Positions 18,021 through 26,960 of a DNA stretch of 64,000 nucleotides are shown here, piece by piece. Made by a program: the position numbers and the translations under genes. Source of the DNA: Bacteroidales bacterium (GTDB lineage: Bacteria > Bacteroidota > Bacteroidia > Bacteroidales > F082); assembly GCA_017537965.1 (NCBI GenBank), contig JAFYJV010000012.1, forward strand, positions 1-64,000. The letters are read 5' to 3'. Within the stretch, counting starts at the first letter, position 1; each line of letters begins with the position of its first letter. The notes beneath the pieces were generated by a model. It had not been told where the DNA came from and did no database searches. It saw only the letters and a list, made by a program, of their open reading frames with translations.

Positions 18021-19385
18021 ATGACAGAACAAGGAAACACTGGTAAGCGTCCGCGCACCAGAAAGCCTGCAGAGAGACAAGAAGAGTTCCTGCAGAACAA
18101 GTCCTTCAGAATTTCTCACCGTGATGGTGACGAAGAAGGAAAGAGAAGTGAAAGAAAGTTTGGCGACAAGCCGAGAGGTGAACGCCGATTCCATGATGAC
18201 GATCGTCCGCGCCGCAGATTCAACGACGACGAGAGACCACGCCGCCGTTTCGAGGATGACGAAAAACCCCGTCGTAAGTTCAACGATGACGACAAACCGC
18301 GCCGTCGTTTCAACGATGACGATCGTCCACGCCGCAGATTCAATGACGATGAAAGACCGCGTCGCCGTTTTGAGGATGACGAAAGGCCCCGTCGTAAGTT
18401 CAACGACGATGAAAGACCTCGCCGTCGTTTCAACGATGACGACCGTCCGCGCCGCCGCTTTGAAGACGATGAAAAGCCTCGCCGTAAGTTCAACGACGAC
18501 GAAAGACCACGCCGTCGTTTCAACGATGACGACCGTCCACGTCGCAAGTTCGATGACGACAACCGCTCCCGTCGCGGTCGCCGCTATGAAGATTCAGAAG
18601 AGGAAGCCCCGCGCAAAGGCCGCAAGGGCTACGTCAGGGAGAAAGATCCCATGTACGACCGCCCGGCTGCAACAGGAGAGATCCGTTTGAACAAATACCT
18701 CGCCGACTGTGGCATCTGTTCCCGTCGCGAGGCCGATGATCTCATCCAAGCTGGTTGCGTCAGCGTCAATGGTGAAGTCATCACTACTTTGGGTTTCAAA
18801 GTCAAGACCGACGACAAGGTGGTCTATGGCGGACAGACCCTTAACCGTGAGAAATTGCGTTATATCCTGCTGAACAAGCCGAAAGGCTATATCACCACTG
18901 CCGATGATCCAGAGGGTCGTGAGACCGTCATGGAGCTTGTGAAGGGCGCCTGCCAAGAGCGCATCTTCCCCGTGGGTCGTCTCGACAAGATGACTACCGG
19001 ACTGCTGCTGCTTACCAACGACGGCGACCTTGCCAAGAAGCTCACCCATCCGAGCAGCGAGGTTACCAAGCTCTATCAGGTCAGCCTCAACAAGCCGTTG
19101 ACCAAGAACGACATGCTCCGTATAGCCGAAGGCATTGAGCTTGACGACGGTTTCATCGCTGCCGACACCATAGCATACGTCGCCGACGATGACAGCAAGA
19201 AGGAGGTTGGCATCGAGCTGCACTCGGGCCGCAACCGCATCGTTCGCCGTATCTTTGAACATCTCGGCTATGAGGTGGTCCGTCTTGATCGCGTCATGTT
19301 TGCCGGTCTCGACAAATACAAACTTCCGCGTGGAGAATGGCGTTTCCTCACCGACAAAGAGGTGGCCATGCTCAAGAGTATTTAA
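18021..19385 (+). CDS. rluB: RluB/RsuA-family pseudouridine synthase with 13 decapeptide repeats at the N-terminus
   Basis: 454 residues. An N-terminal extension (1-215) contains about 13 tandem copies of a 10-residue unit, RFNDDERPRR with variants, at about 56-185. An S4 RNA-binding domain follows (IRLNKYLADCGICSRREADD), then the synthase domain with the catalytic Asp in PVGRLDKMTTGLLLL and the C-terminal motif ELHSGRNRIVRRIFEHLGY. The enzyme class isomerises uridine in rRNA, 23S U2605 for RluB; the target here is inferred. The alternating acidic/arginine repeats are probably disordered and RNA-binding. Many Bacteroidota homologues have shorter charged tails. Gene length may vary between strains because the DNA repeats are near-identical. 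Confidence 0.92.
   Translation: MTEQGNTGKRPRTRKPAERQEEFLQNKSFRISHRDGDEEGKRSERKFGDKPRGERRFHDDDRPRRRFNDDERPRRRFEDDEKPRRKFNDDDKPRRRFNDDDRPRRRFNDDERPRRRFEDDERPRRKFNDDERPRRRFNDDDRPRRRFEDDEKPRRKFNDDERPRRRFNDDDRPRRKFDDDNRSRRGRRYEDSEEEAPRKGRKGYVREKDPMYDRPAATGEIRLNKYLADCGICSRREADDLIQAGCVSVNGEVITTLGFKVKTDDKVVYGGQTLNREKLRYILLNKPKGYITTADDPEGRETVMELVKGACQERIFPVGRLDKMTTGLLLLTNDGDLAKKLTHPSSEVTKLYQVSLNKPLTKNDMLRIAEGIELDDGFIAADTIAYVADDDSKKEVGIELHSGRNRIVRRIFEHLGYEVVRLDRVMFAGLDKYKLPRGEWRFLTDKEVAMLKSI
18186..18575. repeat. 30-bp tandem repeat inside the pseudouridine synthase gene
   Basis: About 13 units of 30 bases encode (R/K)F(N/E/H/D)DD(D/E)(R/K)PRR. Units differ mainly at synonymous sites and cluster into N-type and E-type units in a higher-order pattern, which suggests duplication of multi-unit blocks. 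Confidence 0.9.
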
Positions 19386-19417
19386 ACTAGGTGCCGCAGC
19401 ATCCCATCGTGCAACCC

Positions 19418-20578
19418 ATGGATGAACTCACCCAACGTTTCATCTCAGAGCATCTGCACGACGACGTGCGTGCGTTGGCATTGAAATCATTTCCAGCCAG
19501 AGTCGATAAGGCTCTGGCTTTGTGTCAGATAGAGGCACGTCAACTACTCCGGCACAAAGTGCCGTCATGGAGTGCCAACGACGGACTTCTCTTTCCCCCG
19601 CATCTCTCTGTGGAACAGAGTTCTTCCGAAGCCACGGCTCTTTACAAGGCCTCTATGATGCGGGGGAGTTCTTTCGTGGACCTGACTGGAGGACTGGGTG
19701 TGGATTGTCATTTCATCGCTCAAAGCTTCCAAGAAACCCATTACGTGGAACGAAACCCGGAACTATGCTTGTTGGCCAAACACAACTTTGAGGTGTTGGG
19801 CGATGCCATCCAGGTACATCAAGAGTCAGCGGAGTCGTTCCTCAACGAAATGGGAGTTGTCGATGCCGTTTTTATCGATCCGGCACGCCGCGATGCCTAT
19901 GGGCGAAAAACCGTATCCATCGCCGACTGTACTCCCGATGTAGCAGGGCTTCAGGAATTGTTGATGCAGCGTGCCCGACGAGTGATGGTCAAGCTTTCGC
20001 CGATGCTTGACATCAGCAAGGCACTCATGGAACTTCACCACGTTAGCGAGGTGCATGTGGTGGCAGTAGGCAACGAGTGCAAAGAACTCCTTTTCATCAT
20101 GGAACCCGATTTCGAAGGAGCGCCTGAGTTCACTTGTGTCAACTTGCAAACCAGCCAGCCCGAAGTGAGGTTTACCCAGGAAGAGGAAAGAGAGGCATTA
20201 TGTGATTTTGCCAAGGGAGTCGCCAATTATCTTTATGAACCCAATGCGGCTCTCATGAAGGGCGGATGCTTCAAGTTGTTGGCAAAGCGTTTCGATTTGA
20301 AGAAACTGCACCGCAATAGCCATCTCTATACCGCCGACCGTCTGGTATCCGATTTTCCTGGGCGTATCTTCAAAGTGGAAGGTTGGGCGCCATATAACAA
20401 ACGGGTAAGGCAACAGCTATTGTCGGAAGTTTCCAAGGCCAGTATCGCTGTCCGCAACTTCCCGCTTTCGGTGGCGGAACTGAGGAAAACCCTTCGTATT
20501 GCCGACGGTGACGAAGTCTATCTGTTTGCAACCACATTGGCCGATGGTCAAAAGGTGATCGTCAAAACCAAACGGTGA
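19418..20578 (+). CDS. SAM-dependent methyltransferase with THUMP-like C-terminal domain
   Basis: 386 residues from the ATG at 19418; a GTG at 19391 gives a nine-residue extension. The Rossmann methyltransferase core has motif I (SFVDLTGGLGVDCHFIA) and the acidic end of strand 2 (HYVERNPELC). The DPAR motif (VFIDPARRDAYG) replaces the common DPPY/NPPY. The C-terminal region (RIFKVEGWAPYNKRVRQQL and LRKTLRIADGDEVYLFATTL) matches the THUMP-like domain of the PG_1098-type family. The substrate is not established; RNA is likely by analogy with THUMP proteins. It follows the pseudouridine synthase after 32 bases, which suggests a joint rRNA-modification transcript. Confidence 0.85.
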   Translation: MDELTQRFISEHLHDDVRALALKSFPARVDKALALCQIEARQLLRHKVPSWSANDGLLFPPHLSVEQSSSEATALYKASMMRGSSFVDLTGGLGVDCHFIAQSFQETHYVERNPELCLLAKHNFEVLGDAIQVHQESAESFLNEMGVVDAVFIDPARRDAYGRKTVSIADCTPDVAGLQELLMQRARRVMVKLSPMLDISKALMELHHVSEVHVVAVGNECKELLFIMEPDFEGAPEFTCVNLQTSQPEVRFTQEEEREALCDFAKGVANYLYEPNAALMKGGCFKLLAKRFDLKKLHRNSHLYTADRLVSDFPGRIFKVEGWAPYNKRVRQQLLSEVSKASIAVRNFPLSVAELRKTLRIADGDEVYLFATTLADGQKVIVKTKR

Positions 20579-20610
20579 ATCCAAAAACAGTTTGTTATCC
20601 AGAAAATTTG

Positions 20611-20618
20611 TATCTTTG
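20611..20618 (+). promoter_or_regulatory. TAnnTTTG promoter box (TATCTTTG) for gldF
   Basis: TATCTTTG with TTTG at 20591-20594 (16-base spacing), 22 bases before the gldF ATG. One of the best matches in the window to the two-part Bacteroidota promoter. Confidence 0.6.
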
Positions 20619-20640
20619 CAAGTTTTATCGAGTTATAGGA

Positions 20641-21372
20641 ATGTTCGCACTTTATAAGAAAGAAATCAGCAACTTTGTGAGTTCCTTGATAGGCATCATG
20701 GTCATTGTGGTGTTCTTGCTCATCACAGGGCTGTTTCTCTGGGTTTTCAAGAGTGATTTCAACTTGCTTTCGTATGGCTATGCCAACCTTGATGGATTGT
20801 TCATTTTGGCACCTTGGGTTTTCCTCTTTCTGGTTCCCGCCGTCACCATGCGCAGCTTTGCGGAGGAGAACCGTACGGGCACCATCGAGATGTTGCTGAC
20901 CAAGCCGCTTTCCGACTGGCAAATCATTTTTGCCAAGTTCTTGGCCAGTGTCACCTTGGTGCTGCTCGCCTTGATTCCCACTGCTGTGTATTATTTTTCC
21001 GTCTATCGTCTTGGGCTTCCCATGGGCAACCTCGACAGCGGTGGCATCCTCGGTTCATACATCGGACTCTTCCTTCTGAGTTCCAGCTTTGTGGCCATAG
21101 GCATCTTCAGTTCCTCGATCACCAACAACCAGATCCTTGCTTTCATCCTGTCGGTTTTCCTTTGTGGTTTCATCTATATTGCCTTTGAGTTCCTTTTCTC
21201 ACTCTCGTTGTTTGGTAGTATCGACCTGTTCATCCAGCGTTTGGGCATGTCGGCCCATTACAGCTCCATCAGCCGTGGCGTTGTTGACACACGCGACATT
21301 CTCTATTTCCTGAGTGTCATCGCACTCTTTCTAAGTATGACAAAACTGGTTCTTGCGAGCCGCAAATGGTAG
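20641..21372 (+). CDS. gldF: Gliding-motility-type ABC transporter permease GldF
   Basis: 243 residues with about six membrane helices, the first at SLIGIMVIVVFLLITGLFLW. It carries the ABC-2 permease signature AEENRTGTIEMLLTKPLSDWQ after the second helix. The start at 20641 follows the promoter box; the frame is open back to 20575 but upstream of the likely transcription start. GldF with GldG and the ATPase GldA forms a transporter needed for gliding in Flavobacterium. Many non-gliding Bacteroidota keep gldFG, so motility is not implied. No gldA is present here. Confidence 0.92.
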   Translation: MFALYKKEISNFVSSLIGIMVIVVFLLITGLFLWVFKSDFNLLSYGYANLDGLFILAPWVFLFLVPAVTMRSFAEENRTGTIEMLLTKPLSDWQIIFAKFLASVTLVLLALIPTAVYYFSVYRLGLPMGNLDSGGILGSYIGLFLLSSSFVAIGIFSSSITNNQILAFILSVFLCGFIYIAFEFLFSLSLFGSIDLFIQRLGMSAHYSSISRGVVDTRDILYFLSVIALFLSMTKLVLASRKW

Positions 21373-21381
21373 GAGGGAAGC
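21371..21381 (+). promoter_or_regulatory. Canonical Shine-Dalgarno (AGGAGG) before gldG
   Basis: AGGAGG at 21371-21376 precedes two consecutive ATGs at 21382 and 21385. The second has the better spacing (8 bases). Strong Shine-Dalgarno sequences are unusual in this phylum and this window. Confidence 0.5.
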
Positions 21382-23166
21382 ATGATGGAAAACAAGCGCA
21401 AGAATTTAAAAAAGAGTCAGTTGATATCGTTCTTCACCACTTTGGTGATCATCGTGGTGATCAATGTCATTGGATCTTTCGTGTTCACACGTTTCGACCT
21501 CACTAGCGAAAAACGTTATACCCTCTCCGACACTACCAAGGAGATCCTCAAGAACCTTGACGATTATGTCTATTTCAAGGTCTATCTTGAAGGTGACTTT
21601 CCGGCAGGTTTCAAAAAGTTGCGTCGTGAGACCAAGGAGATGCTCGATGAGTTCAGGGCTTATTCCAAATATATCGACTATGAGTTCATCAATCCCTCTG
21701 AAGGGTCGGACCGTACCGAGGTGAATGAGAACTACAAGTTGCTTTACCAGTCGGGTTTGAACCCTACCAATGTCATCGATGAGAACCCCGACGGTAGCAC
21801 GAAGCAGATGATCATTTGGCCAGGTGCCTTGGTCAGTTACCGCAACGACACGGAGATCGCTATCGACCTGCTTGAAAGCCAGCTCGGACAGTCTTCGGAG
21901 GCAGCCCTCAACGCCTCCATGCAGAACCTTGAGTTCCGCTTGATTGATGCCATCAAGAAGGTGACCCGTTTCCAGAAGCCCAACATCGCCTTCATCGAAG
22001 GTCATGGTGAGCTTACCGAAACCGAAGTGTATGACATCACCCAAACCCTTTCACAAAACTACAACGTGGGGCGTTTGGCCATCAACGGCAAGGTGGATGC
22101 CCTCATGCATCGTTCCGAGCCTAACCCAAAAGGCGAGATCAACGCTTACCTCAACTACGATGCAATCATCATCGCCAAGCCTACACAGCCTTTCGACGAG
22201 AAGGACAAGTTCCTTATTGATCAGTATATCATGCATGGAGGCAAGGTGCTATGGCTTGTTGAACCCGTCTATGCCACCATGGACAGCCTCACCTCGCAGG
22301 AGTCCACCATCGGCGTGGAGATGGACTTGAATCTCGAAGACATGCTGTTTAGATATGGCGTTCGTTTGAATCACAACCTGCTTCTTGACCTCAATTGTGC
22401 CGCCTTGCCCATCCGCACAGGACAGGTGGCCGGCCAGGCTCAGCTGGAGTTCTACCGTTGGTTCTATTTCCCCTTGGCGCAGGCCGCTTCCAATCATCCC
22501 ATGGTGCGTAACATGAACGCCATCAAGCTTGACTTTGTGAGTTCTATCGACGCCACCTCTTCGGAAGGCGATATTGTGAAGATCCCGTTGCTCAAGACCT
22601 CCGACTATACCAAGATCTCGGGAACGCCTGTCTTCATCACTCTCGCCATGCTCAAACAGACTCCTGACAAACGCATGTTTCCCTCTCGAGGTCAAAACGT
22701 CGCATATCTGTTAAAAGGCACTTTCCCGTCACTCTATGCCAACCGCATTACATACGAGATCGAAGAGAGCGAGGAAATGAAGTTCCTTGCCGAGAGCGTC
22801 CCCACCTCCATGATTGTCGTGGCCGACGGTGACATTATCCGCAACCAGATCGACATCAAGCGCCGGACCCCACTGCCGTTGGGTTACGACCAATATACCA
22901 CCAACACATACGGAAACAAGGAGTTCATCGAAAATGCTGTCAGTTACCTCATCGATGGAGAGGGACTGATTGACATACGCTCTCGCGAGTTCAAGATCCG
23001 TCTGCTCGACCCTGACAAGAAAGCCAACCAACGTCTCCGCTGGCAACTCATCAACATCCTTGTTCCGACGGGATTGGTCATCCTGCTGGGCCTTGTCATG
23101 GCTTGGATTAGGAAAAACAAGTACAGTAACACTCGGAAAAACAACGTCAACCATGAAAAAGAATAG
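21382..23166 (+). CDS. gldG: GldG, ABC-type auxiliary/substrate-binding-like protein
   Basis: 594 residues. One N-terminal membrane helix (LISFFTTLVIIVVINVIGSFVF) precedes a large periplasmic part, and a second helix lies near the C-terminus (LINILVPTGLVILLGLVMAW). Signatures: RFDLTSEKRYTLSDTTKEIL, the intraflagellar-transport-like FIEGHGELTETEVYDIT, and YIMHGGKVLWLVEP. This is the usual GldG layout. The gene starts 9 bases after gldF and is coupled to the DUF4340 gene by a 14-base overlap. Confidence 0.92.
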   Translation: MMENKRKNLKKSQLISFFTTLVIIVVINVIGSFVFTRFDLTSEKRYTLSDTTKEILKNLDDYVYFKVYLEGDFPAGFKKLRRETKEMLDEFRAYSKYIDYEFINPSEGSDRTEVNENYKLLYQSGLNPTNVIDENPDGSTKQMIIWPGALVSYRNDTEIAIDLLESQLGQSSEAALNASMQNLEFRLIDAIKKVTRFQKPNIAFIEGHGELTETEVYDITQTLSQNYNVGRLAINGKVDALMHRSEPNPKGEINAYLNYDAIIIAKPTQPFDEKDKFLIDQYIMHGGKVLWLVEPVYATMDSLTSQESTIGVEMDLNLEDMLFRYGVRLNHNLLLDLNCAALPIRTGQVAGQAQLEFYRWFYFPLAQAASNHPMVRNMNAIKLDFVSSIDATSSEGDIVKIPLLKTSDYTKISGTPVFITLAMLKQTPDKRMFPSRGQNVAYLLKGTFPSLYANRITYEIEESEEMKFLAESVPTSMIVVADGDIIRNQIDIKRRTPLPLGYDQYTTNTYGNKEFIENAVSYLIDGEGLIDIRSREFKIRLLDPDKKANQRLRWQLINILVPTGLVILLGLVMAWIRKNKYSNTRKNNVNHEKE

Positions 23167-24244
23167 ACCTACTGTCATCTTGGCTTTGGTGCTCATTGCC
23201 ATAGCCGCACTTTTGATCTGGAACAACCGATTCCTCACCACACTACGTGGCGACTCGGCCGACTTCATGGTGTGGGATACCGCTTCCATCACCAAGGTGT
23301 ATCTTGCCGATCGCATGAACCATGAATCGCTGCTGGAACGCCACGACGACGGATGGACTTTGAACCATGAGTATAGGGTGCATCCCAAGAAGGTTGATCA
23401 ACTGCTTTACACCCTTTTCCGGGTCCGTATCAAGATGCCCGTCTCGGTAGCCAGTCACGACTACATCATTGCTCAGATGGCCAGCAGCAGCACCAAGGTG
23501 GAGGTTTACCAGATCGTCCCACGCATCAACCTGTTCAACAAGATCAAGCTCTTTTATCACGAGAAGCGCACCAAGGTGTTTTATGTGGGTGATGCCACCA
23601 AGGATAGCAGCGGTACTTTCATGCTCAAGGAAGGAGCCGACCAAGCCTATATCGTCCATATACCAGGTTTCCGTGGCTATATCTCCACCCGTTTTCTCGC
23701 CGATCCTGACGAATGGCGCGACCATGTCATTTTCCACTCTTCGCTGGCCGACATCCAGTCGGTAGCAGTGGAGTTCGCCGAGGATGCGAGACGCAGTTTC
23801 CGTATTGACAACATCGGCAAGCATCAGTATAAATTGACCAGGCTTTCCGACCAACAGGAAGTGCCCTTTGACACACTCAAGGTCATCAACATGCTTTCAT
23901 CGTTCAACGATATCCGTTTTGAGGCTTTGCTCAATAACGGCATGTCAAAACAACGTTTCGACTCCATTACCACCTCACCTTTTATCCACCAGATCACTTT
24001 GGTTGACAAAGAAGGCAAAACCACTTCCATGAAGACCTTCAACAAAAAGGTGGAATCGGTTTTCGATATCCCTGAGTCAGAGTACCTTGACGATCACGAC
24101 CGCATGTATGCCTTGGTCAACGAGGGCCGCGATCTGGTGTTGATACAGAACTACATTTTCGACAAGGTCCTCAAGGACATTTCATATTATGAGGCTGGCA
24201 ATCCCATTCAGTTGCAGATCGAACATTACCAATTGTCGGAATGA
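23153..24244 (+). CDS. DUF4340 domain-containing membrane-anchored protein
   Basis: 363 residues from the ATG at 23153, which overlaps gldG by 14 bases. The longer open frame back to 22970 lies wholly in gldG. A single N-terminal helix (VILALVLIAIAALLIWNN) is followed by a periplasmic beta-rich region with DUF4340-like features (DFMVWDTASITKVYLAD, DGWTLNHEYRVHPKKVDQLL, VFYVGDAT, FLADPDEWRDHVIF). DUF4340 proteins regularly follow gldG-like genes and probably act with the transporter; the molecular role is unknown. Confidence 0.87.
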   Translation: MKKNRPTVILALVLIAIAALLIWNNRFLTTLRGDSADFMVWDTASITKVYLADRMNHESLLERHDDGWTLNHEYRVHPKKVDQLLYTLFRVRIKMPVSVASHDYIIAQMASSSTKVEVYQIVPRINLFNKIKLFYHEKRTKVFYVGDATKDSSGTFMLKEGADQAYIVHIPGFRGYISTRFLADPDEWRDHVIFHSSLADIQSVAVEFAEDARRSFRIDNIGKHQYKLTRLSDQQEVPFDTLKVINMLSSFNDIRFEALLNNGMSKQRFDSITTSPFIHQITLVDKEGKTTSMKTFNKKVESVFDIPESEYLDDHDRMYALVNEGRDLVLIQNYIFDKVLKDISYYEAGNPIQLQIEHYQLSE

Positions 24245-24714
24245 AAATCTGCTTTCTTGTCATAGGAAAGACCGATGAGGATTATCTCATCACTGGCATC
24301 AAGAAATATGTCGGTAGGCTGGGCCATTATGTCTCGTTTGAGATGAAGGAGATCCCAGACCCTCGTAACCGGAAGACGCTCAGCGAGGATGAGCAGAAAA
24401 AAGCGGAAAGTTTCCTGCTCCTCTCTCAGTTGCAGCCTGGCGACCAGATCGTTTTGCTGGATGAGCATGGCACGTCGTACACCTCTGTGTCGTTTGCCGA
24501 GACTTTGGAGAAATGGATGGCATCGGGCGCCAAACGCATCGTGTTCATCGTGGGAGGCCCCTATGGCTTCGCCCCTGAGGTCTATGCCAAGGCCAATGCC
24601 AAGATGTCGTTGTCGGCCATGACATTCTCGCATCAGATGGTGCGGCTCATCTTTGTGGAGCAGCTGTATCGTGCGTTTACCATTTTGAAGGGGGAACCGT
24701 ACCATCATAATTAA
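24241..24714 (+). CDS. rlmH: 23S rRNA (pseudouridine1915-N3)-methyltransferase RlmH
   Basis: 157-residue SPOUT methyltransferase. The knot-forming C-terminal half has FIVGGPYGFAPEVYAKAN and the conserved end MTFSHQMVRLIFVEQLYRAF, finishing EPYHHN. The N-terminal KICFLVIGKTDEDYL is typical. It modifies helix 69 of 23S rRNA. It starts in an ATGA overlap with the DUF4340 gene, so it is translated as part of that operon. Confidence 0.96.
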   Translation: MKICFLVIGKTDEDYLITGIKKYVGRLGHYVSFEMKEIPDPRNRKTLSEDEQKKAESFLLLSQLQPGDQIVLLDEHGTSYTSVSFAETLEKWMASGAKRIVFIVGGPYGFAPEVYAKANAKMSLSAMTFSHQMVRLIFVEQLYRAFTILKGEPYHHN

Positions 24715-24752
24715 GAAGACAGAAGATAGAAGTAAGAAGACAGAAGAGCATT
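24715..24752. repeat. Period-7 array (AGAAGAC type)
   Basis: AAGAAGA, CAGAAGA, TAGAAGT, AAGAAGA, CAGAAGA fill the spacer between rlmH and the GIN-domain gene. Confidence 0.75.
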
Positions 24753-25601
24753 ATGAAAAGAATAACATTATTTGGTACAATTATAGGATTGCTGTTGCTT
24801 GCGGCATGTCGCGACAAGGACCTTGACATGACCGTGCTGCAAAAGACTCTTTATGAAGGTGCTGCAATTGACGAGATTGTTGCTGAGGACGCTTGGAATG
24901 TCATTGTCTTGCAAGACAGCGTGAATTCGTTTGTGGAACTGGAGTATTCCGCTTATTTGGAAGACTACATGAAGATTCAGCTCGACGGGTCGTCGCTTTT
25001 CATGGGCTTTACCCGTCATCTCAACTTTCCCAGCAACACGGTGATGAATGCTACGATACACACCCCGACAGTCCATAAGCTTAGCTTCTCGGATGCGGTC
25101 TTCGCCTCATTGGACAATCTGAATCTCGAAACGGATTTGACCTTGGAACTTGAAGATGCCGCCTCATGCAGGGGTGGTCATTTTAAGGGGGACGCCGTCC
25201 TGAAATTCAGCGATGCCTCCACCTGTGTGGAACTCTATATCGAAGGAAGGGACTGCACGGTGGAATTGAAAGACGCTTCGGTGTTCAAGGGGAGCCTCAA
25301 TGTCAGCCGTCTTTTGACCTTGACCGTAGAGGATGCCTCGCGCTTGACCGAATATTGGGGCGAGATCGACGATGTCCAAGCGATCGTTTCCGACGCCAGT
25401 TATCTCAACATGGCCACGAGTTGGATCAATAGGATGAATATTGAAGTCACCGATGCCTCGGAAGCCACGGTCAACGTGGTACAGTCGCTTGAAGGCGTGG
25501 TCGCTGATGCCTCAAAACTCTATTATTCCGGCGATCCCGTCCTTAACGTCGATTGCGACGGAACTTCCATCCTCCAACAAGTCGATTATCCCAACCCCTA
25601 A
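24753..25601 (+). CDS. GIN-domain (DUF2807) putative lipoprotein
   Basis: 282 residues. The signal peptide has a lipobox (LLLLAAC at about 13-19). The mature part repeats short beta rungs ending in DA(S/A): ELEDAASCRGGHF, LKFSDASTCVELYI, ELKDASVFKGSLN, VEDASRLTEY, VSDASYLNMA, VTDASEATVNV, VADASKLYYSG. This is the right-handed beta-helix style of the putative autotransporter-adhesin head GIN domain. Likely outer-membrane or periplasmic; the role is unknown. Confidence 0.88.
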   Translation: MKRITLFGTIIGLLLLAACRDKDLDMTVLQKTLYEGAAIDEIVAEDAWNVIVLQDSVNSFVELEYSAYLEDYMKIQLDGSSLFMGFTRHLNFPSNTVMNATIHTPTVHKLSFSDAVFASLDNLNLETDLTLELEDAASCRGGHFKGDAVLKFSDASTCVELYIEGRDCTVELKDASVFKGSLNVSRLLTLTVEDASRLTEYWGEIDDVQAIVSDASYLNMATSWINRMNIEVTDASEATVNVVQSLEGVVADASKLYYSGDPVLNVDCDGTSILQQVDYPNP

Positions 25602-25634
25602 CTTCAAATTCCTCACTCCTAACTCCTAACTATC
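25602..25634. repeat. Period-7 array (AACTCCT type)
   Basis: AACTTCA, AATTCCT, CACTCCT, AACTCCT, AACTATC between the GIN gene and mvaA. Confidence 0.65.
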
Positions 25635-26960
25635 ATGGGCTCGCGTGAACGTATCAAAAAAGGCTTTTCTAAACTTCTCAAGGAAGAGAAGCTGAAAACC
25701 ATCGCCAACTATTTTGAGAACCCTGGTGAGGTGATCAGCTTGTTGAAGAGTTATTGGCACTCCGACTCGAAGCAACAGCAGCTGTTCGACGAGTTCAGCG
25801 AGAACACCATCACCAATTTCTTCATCCCATACGGCATCTCGCCCAACGTGATGATCAACGGGAAGAACTACATCGTCCCGATGGTCATCGAGGAGAGTTC
25901 GGTGGTGGCCGCCGCATCCGCGGCGGCCAAGTTCTGGGGCGAGAGAGGCGGCTTCCACGCCGAAGTCGTTGACGTGCGAAAAGTCGGACAAGTGCACTTT
26001 GGATGGAAAGGTCCCATGGCACAACTGACGCCGCTGTTTCCCGCTCTCAAGGAACGCCTCCTGAACGACACGGAGACCATCACCGCCAACATGAAAAAGC
26101 GCGGCGGCGGCATCCTCGACATCCAGCTCCTCGACTATACCGACAGGCTTCCCGACTACTATCAACTGCGGGTGGAGTTCAACACCTGCGACTCCATGGG
26201 AGCCAACTTCATCAATACCGTACTCGAACAGTTCGGTCATAGCCTTCACGACTTTTTCGCACAACGGCTTGATCTTCCAGAAGAGTTGCGTCAAACCGAG
26301 ATCATCATGACCATCCTCTCTAACAACACGCCCGACTGTCGGGTCAAAGTATGGGTGGAATGCCCTGTCGAACAGTTGGAGGGCATCGACGAACACCTGT
26401 CGGGTCCTGACTATGCTCTGAAGTTCAAGAAGGCAGTCGATATCGCACACATCGATATCGACCGTGCCACTACGCATAACAAAGGCATCTACAACGGCAT
26501 CGATGCCGTGGTCATCGCCACGGGCAACGACTTCCGCGCCGTGGAGGCTGCCGGACATACCTACGCTTCACGGCGCGGACGTTACGAGAGCCTCTCCACC
26601 GTCACCATCAACGACGGGATCTTCCGTTTTGAGCTGGAGGTGCCTATGGCATTGGGCACAGTGGGAGGACTCACCAGCCTCCATCCCCTTGCCAAGAAGT
26701 CGCTCGAGCTGTTGGGTAACCCTACCGCAGCGGAACTGATGACCATCGCCGCCACCATGGGACTGGCCAACAACTTTTCTGCCGTGCGTTCCCTTACTAC
26801 CAAAGGCATCCAGGCGGGACACATGAAGATGCACCTTAACAACATCCTCAACCAGCTTCACGCTTCGGAAGACGAAAAACAGAAGGCTCACGAGTTCTTC
26901 AAAGACCAGACGGTCTCTTACGCTGCAGTCGAGAAATACCTTGATTCTATCCGGAAATGA
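25635..26960 (+). CDS. mvaA: Hydroxymethylglutaryl-CoA reductase (class II-like)
   Basis: 441 residues. Interconverts HMG-CoA and mevalonate. Candidate catalytic residues: Glu in VIEESSVVAAAS, Lys in THNKGIYNGIDAV, and His in KGIQAGHMKMHL near the C-terminus, plus the dinucleotide-region ATGNDFRAVEAAGHTYA. It lacks the membrane domain of eukaryotic class I enzymes, so it is a soluble class II type. Class II enzymes are often called degradative, but this one is the first gene of a mevalonate operon and is most simply read as biosynthetic. It overlaps the next gene by 4 bases (ATGA). Confidence 0.95.
   Translation: MGSRERIKKGFSKLLKEEKLKTIANYFENPGEVISLLKSYWHSDSKQQQLFDEFSENTITNFFIPYGISPNVMINGKNYIVPMVIEESSVVAAASAAAKFWGERGGFHAEVVDVRKVGQVHFGWKGPMAQLTPLFPALKERLLNDTETITANMKKRGGGILDIQLLDYTDRLPDYYQLRVEFNTCDSMGANFINTVLEQFGHSLHDFFAQRLDLPEELRQTEIIMTILSNNTPDCRVKVWVECPVEQLEGIDEHLSGPDYALKFKKAVDIAHIDIDRATTHNKGIYNGIDAVVIATGNDFRAVEAAGHTYASRRGRYESLSTVTINDGIFRFELEVPMALGTVGGLTSLHPLAKKSLELLGNPTAAELMTIAATMGLANNFSAVRSLTTKGIQAGHMKMHLNNILNQLHASEDEKQKAHEFFKDQTVSYAAVEKYLDSIRK

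Noticed and set aside
18116..18562. 148-codon minus-strand frame rich in Arg/Ser repeats
   Set aside because: Antisense of the 30-bp repeats in the pseudouridine synthase gene. The repetitive look comes from the DNA.
18186..18575. CRISPR-like regular repeats
   Set aside because: Units are contiguous, coding and without spacers. No cas genes are present.
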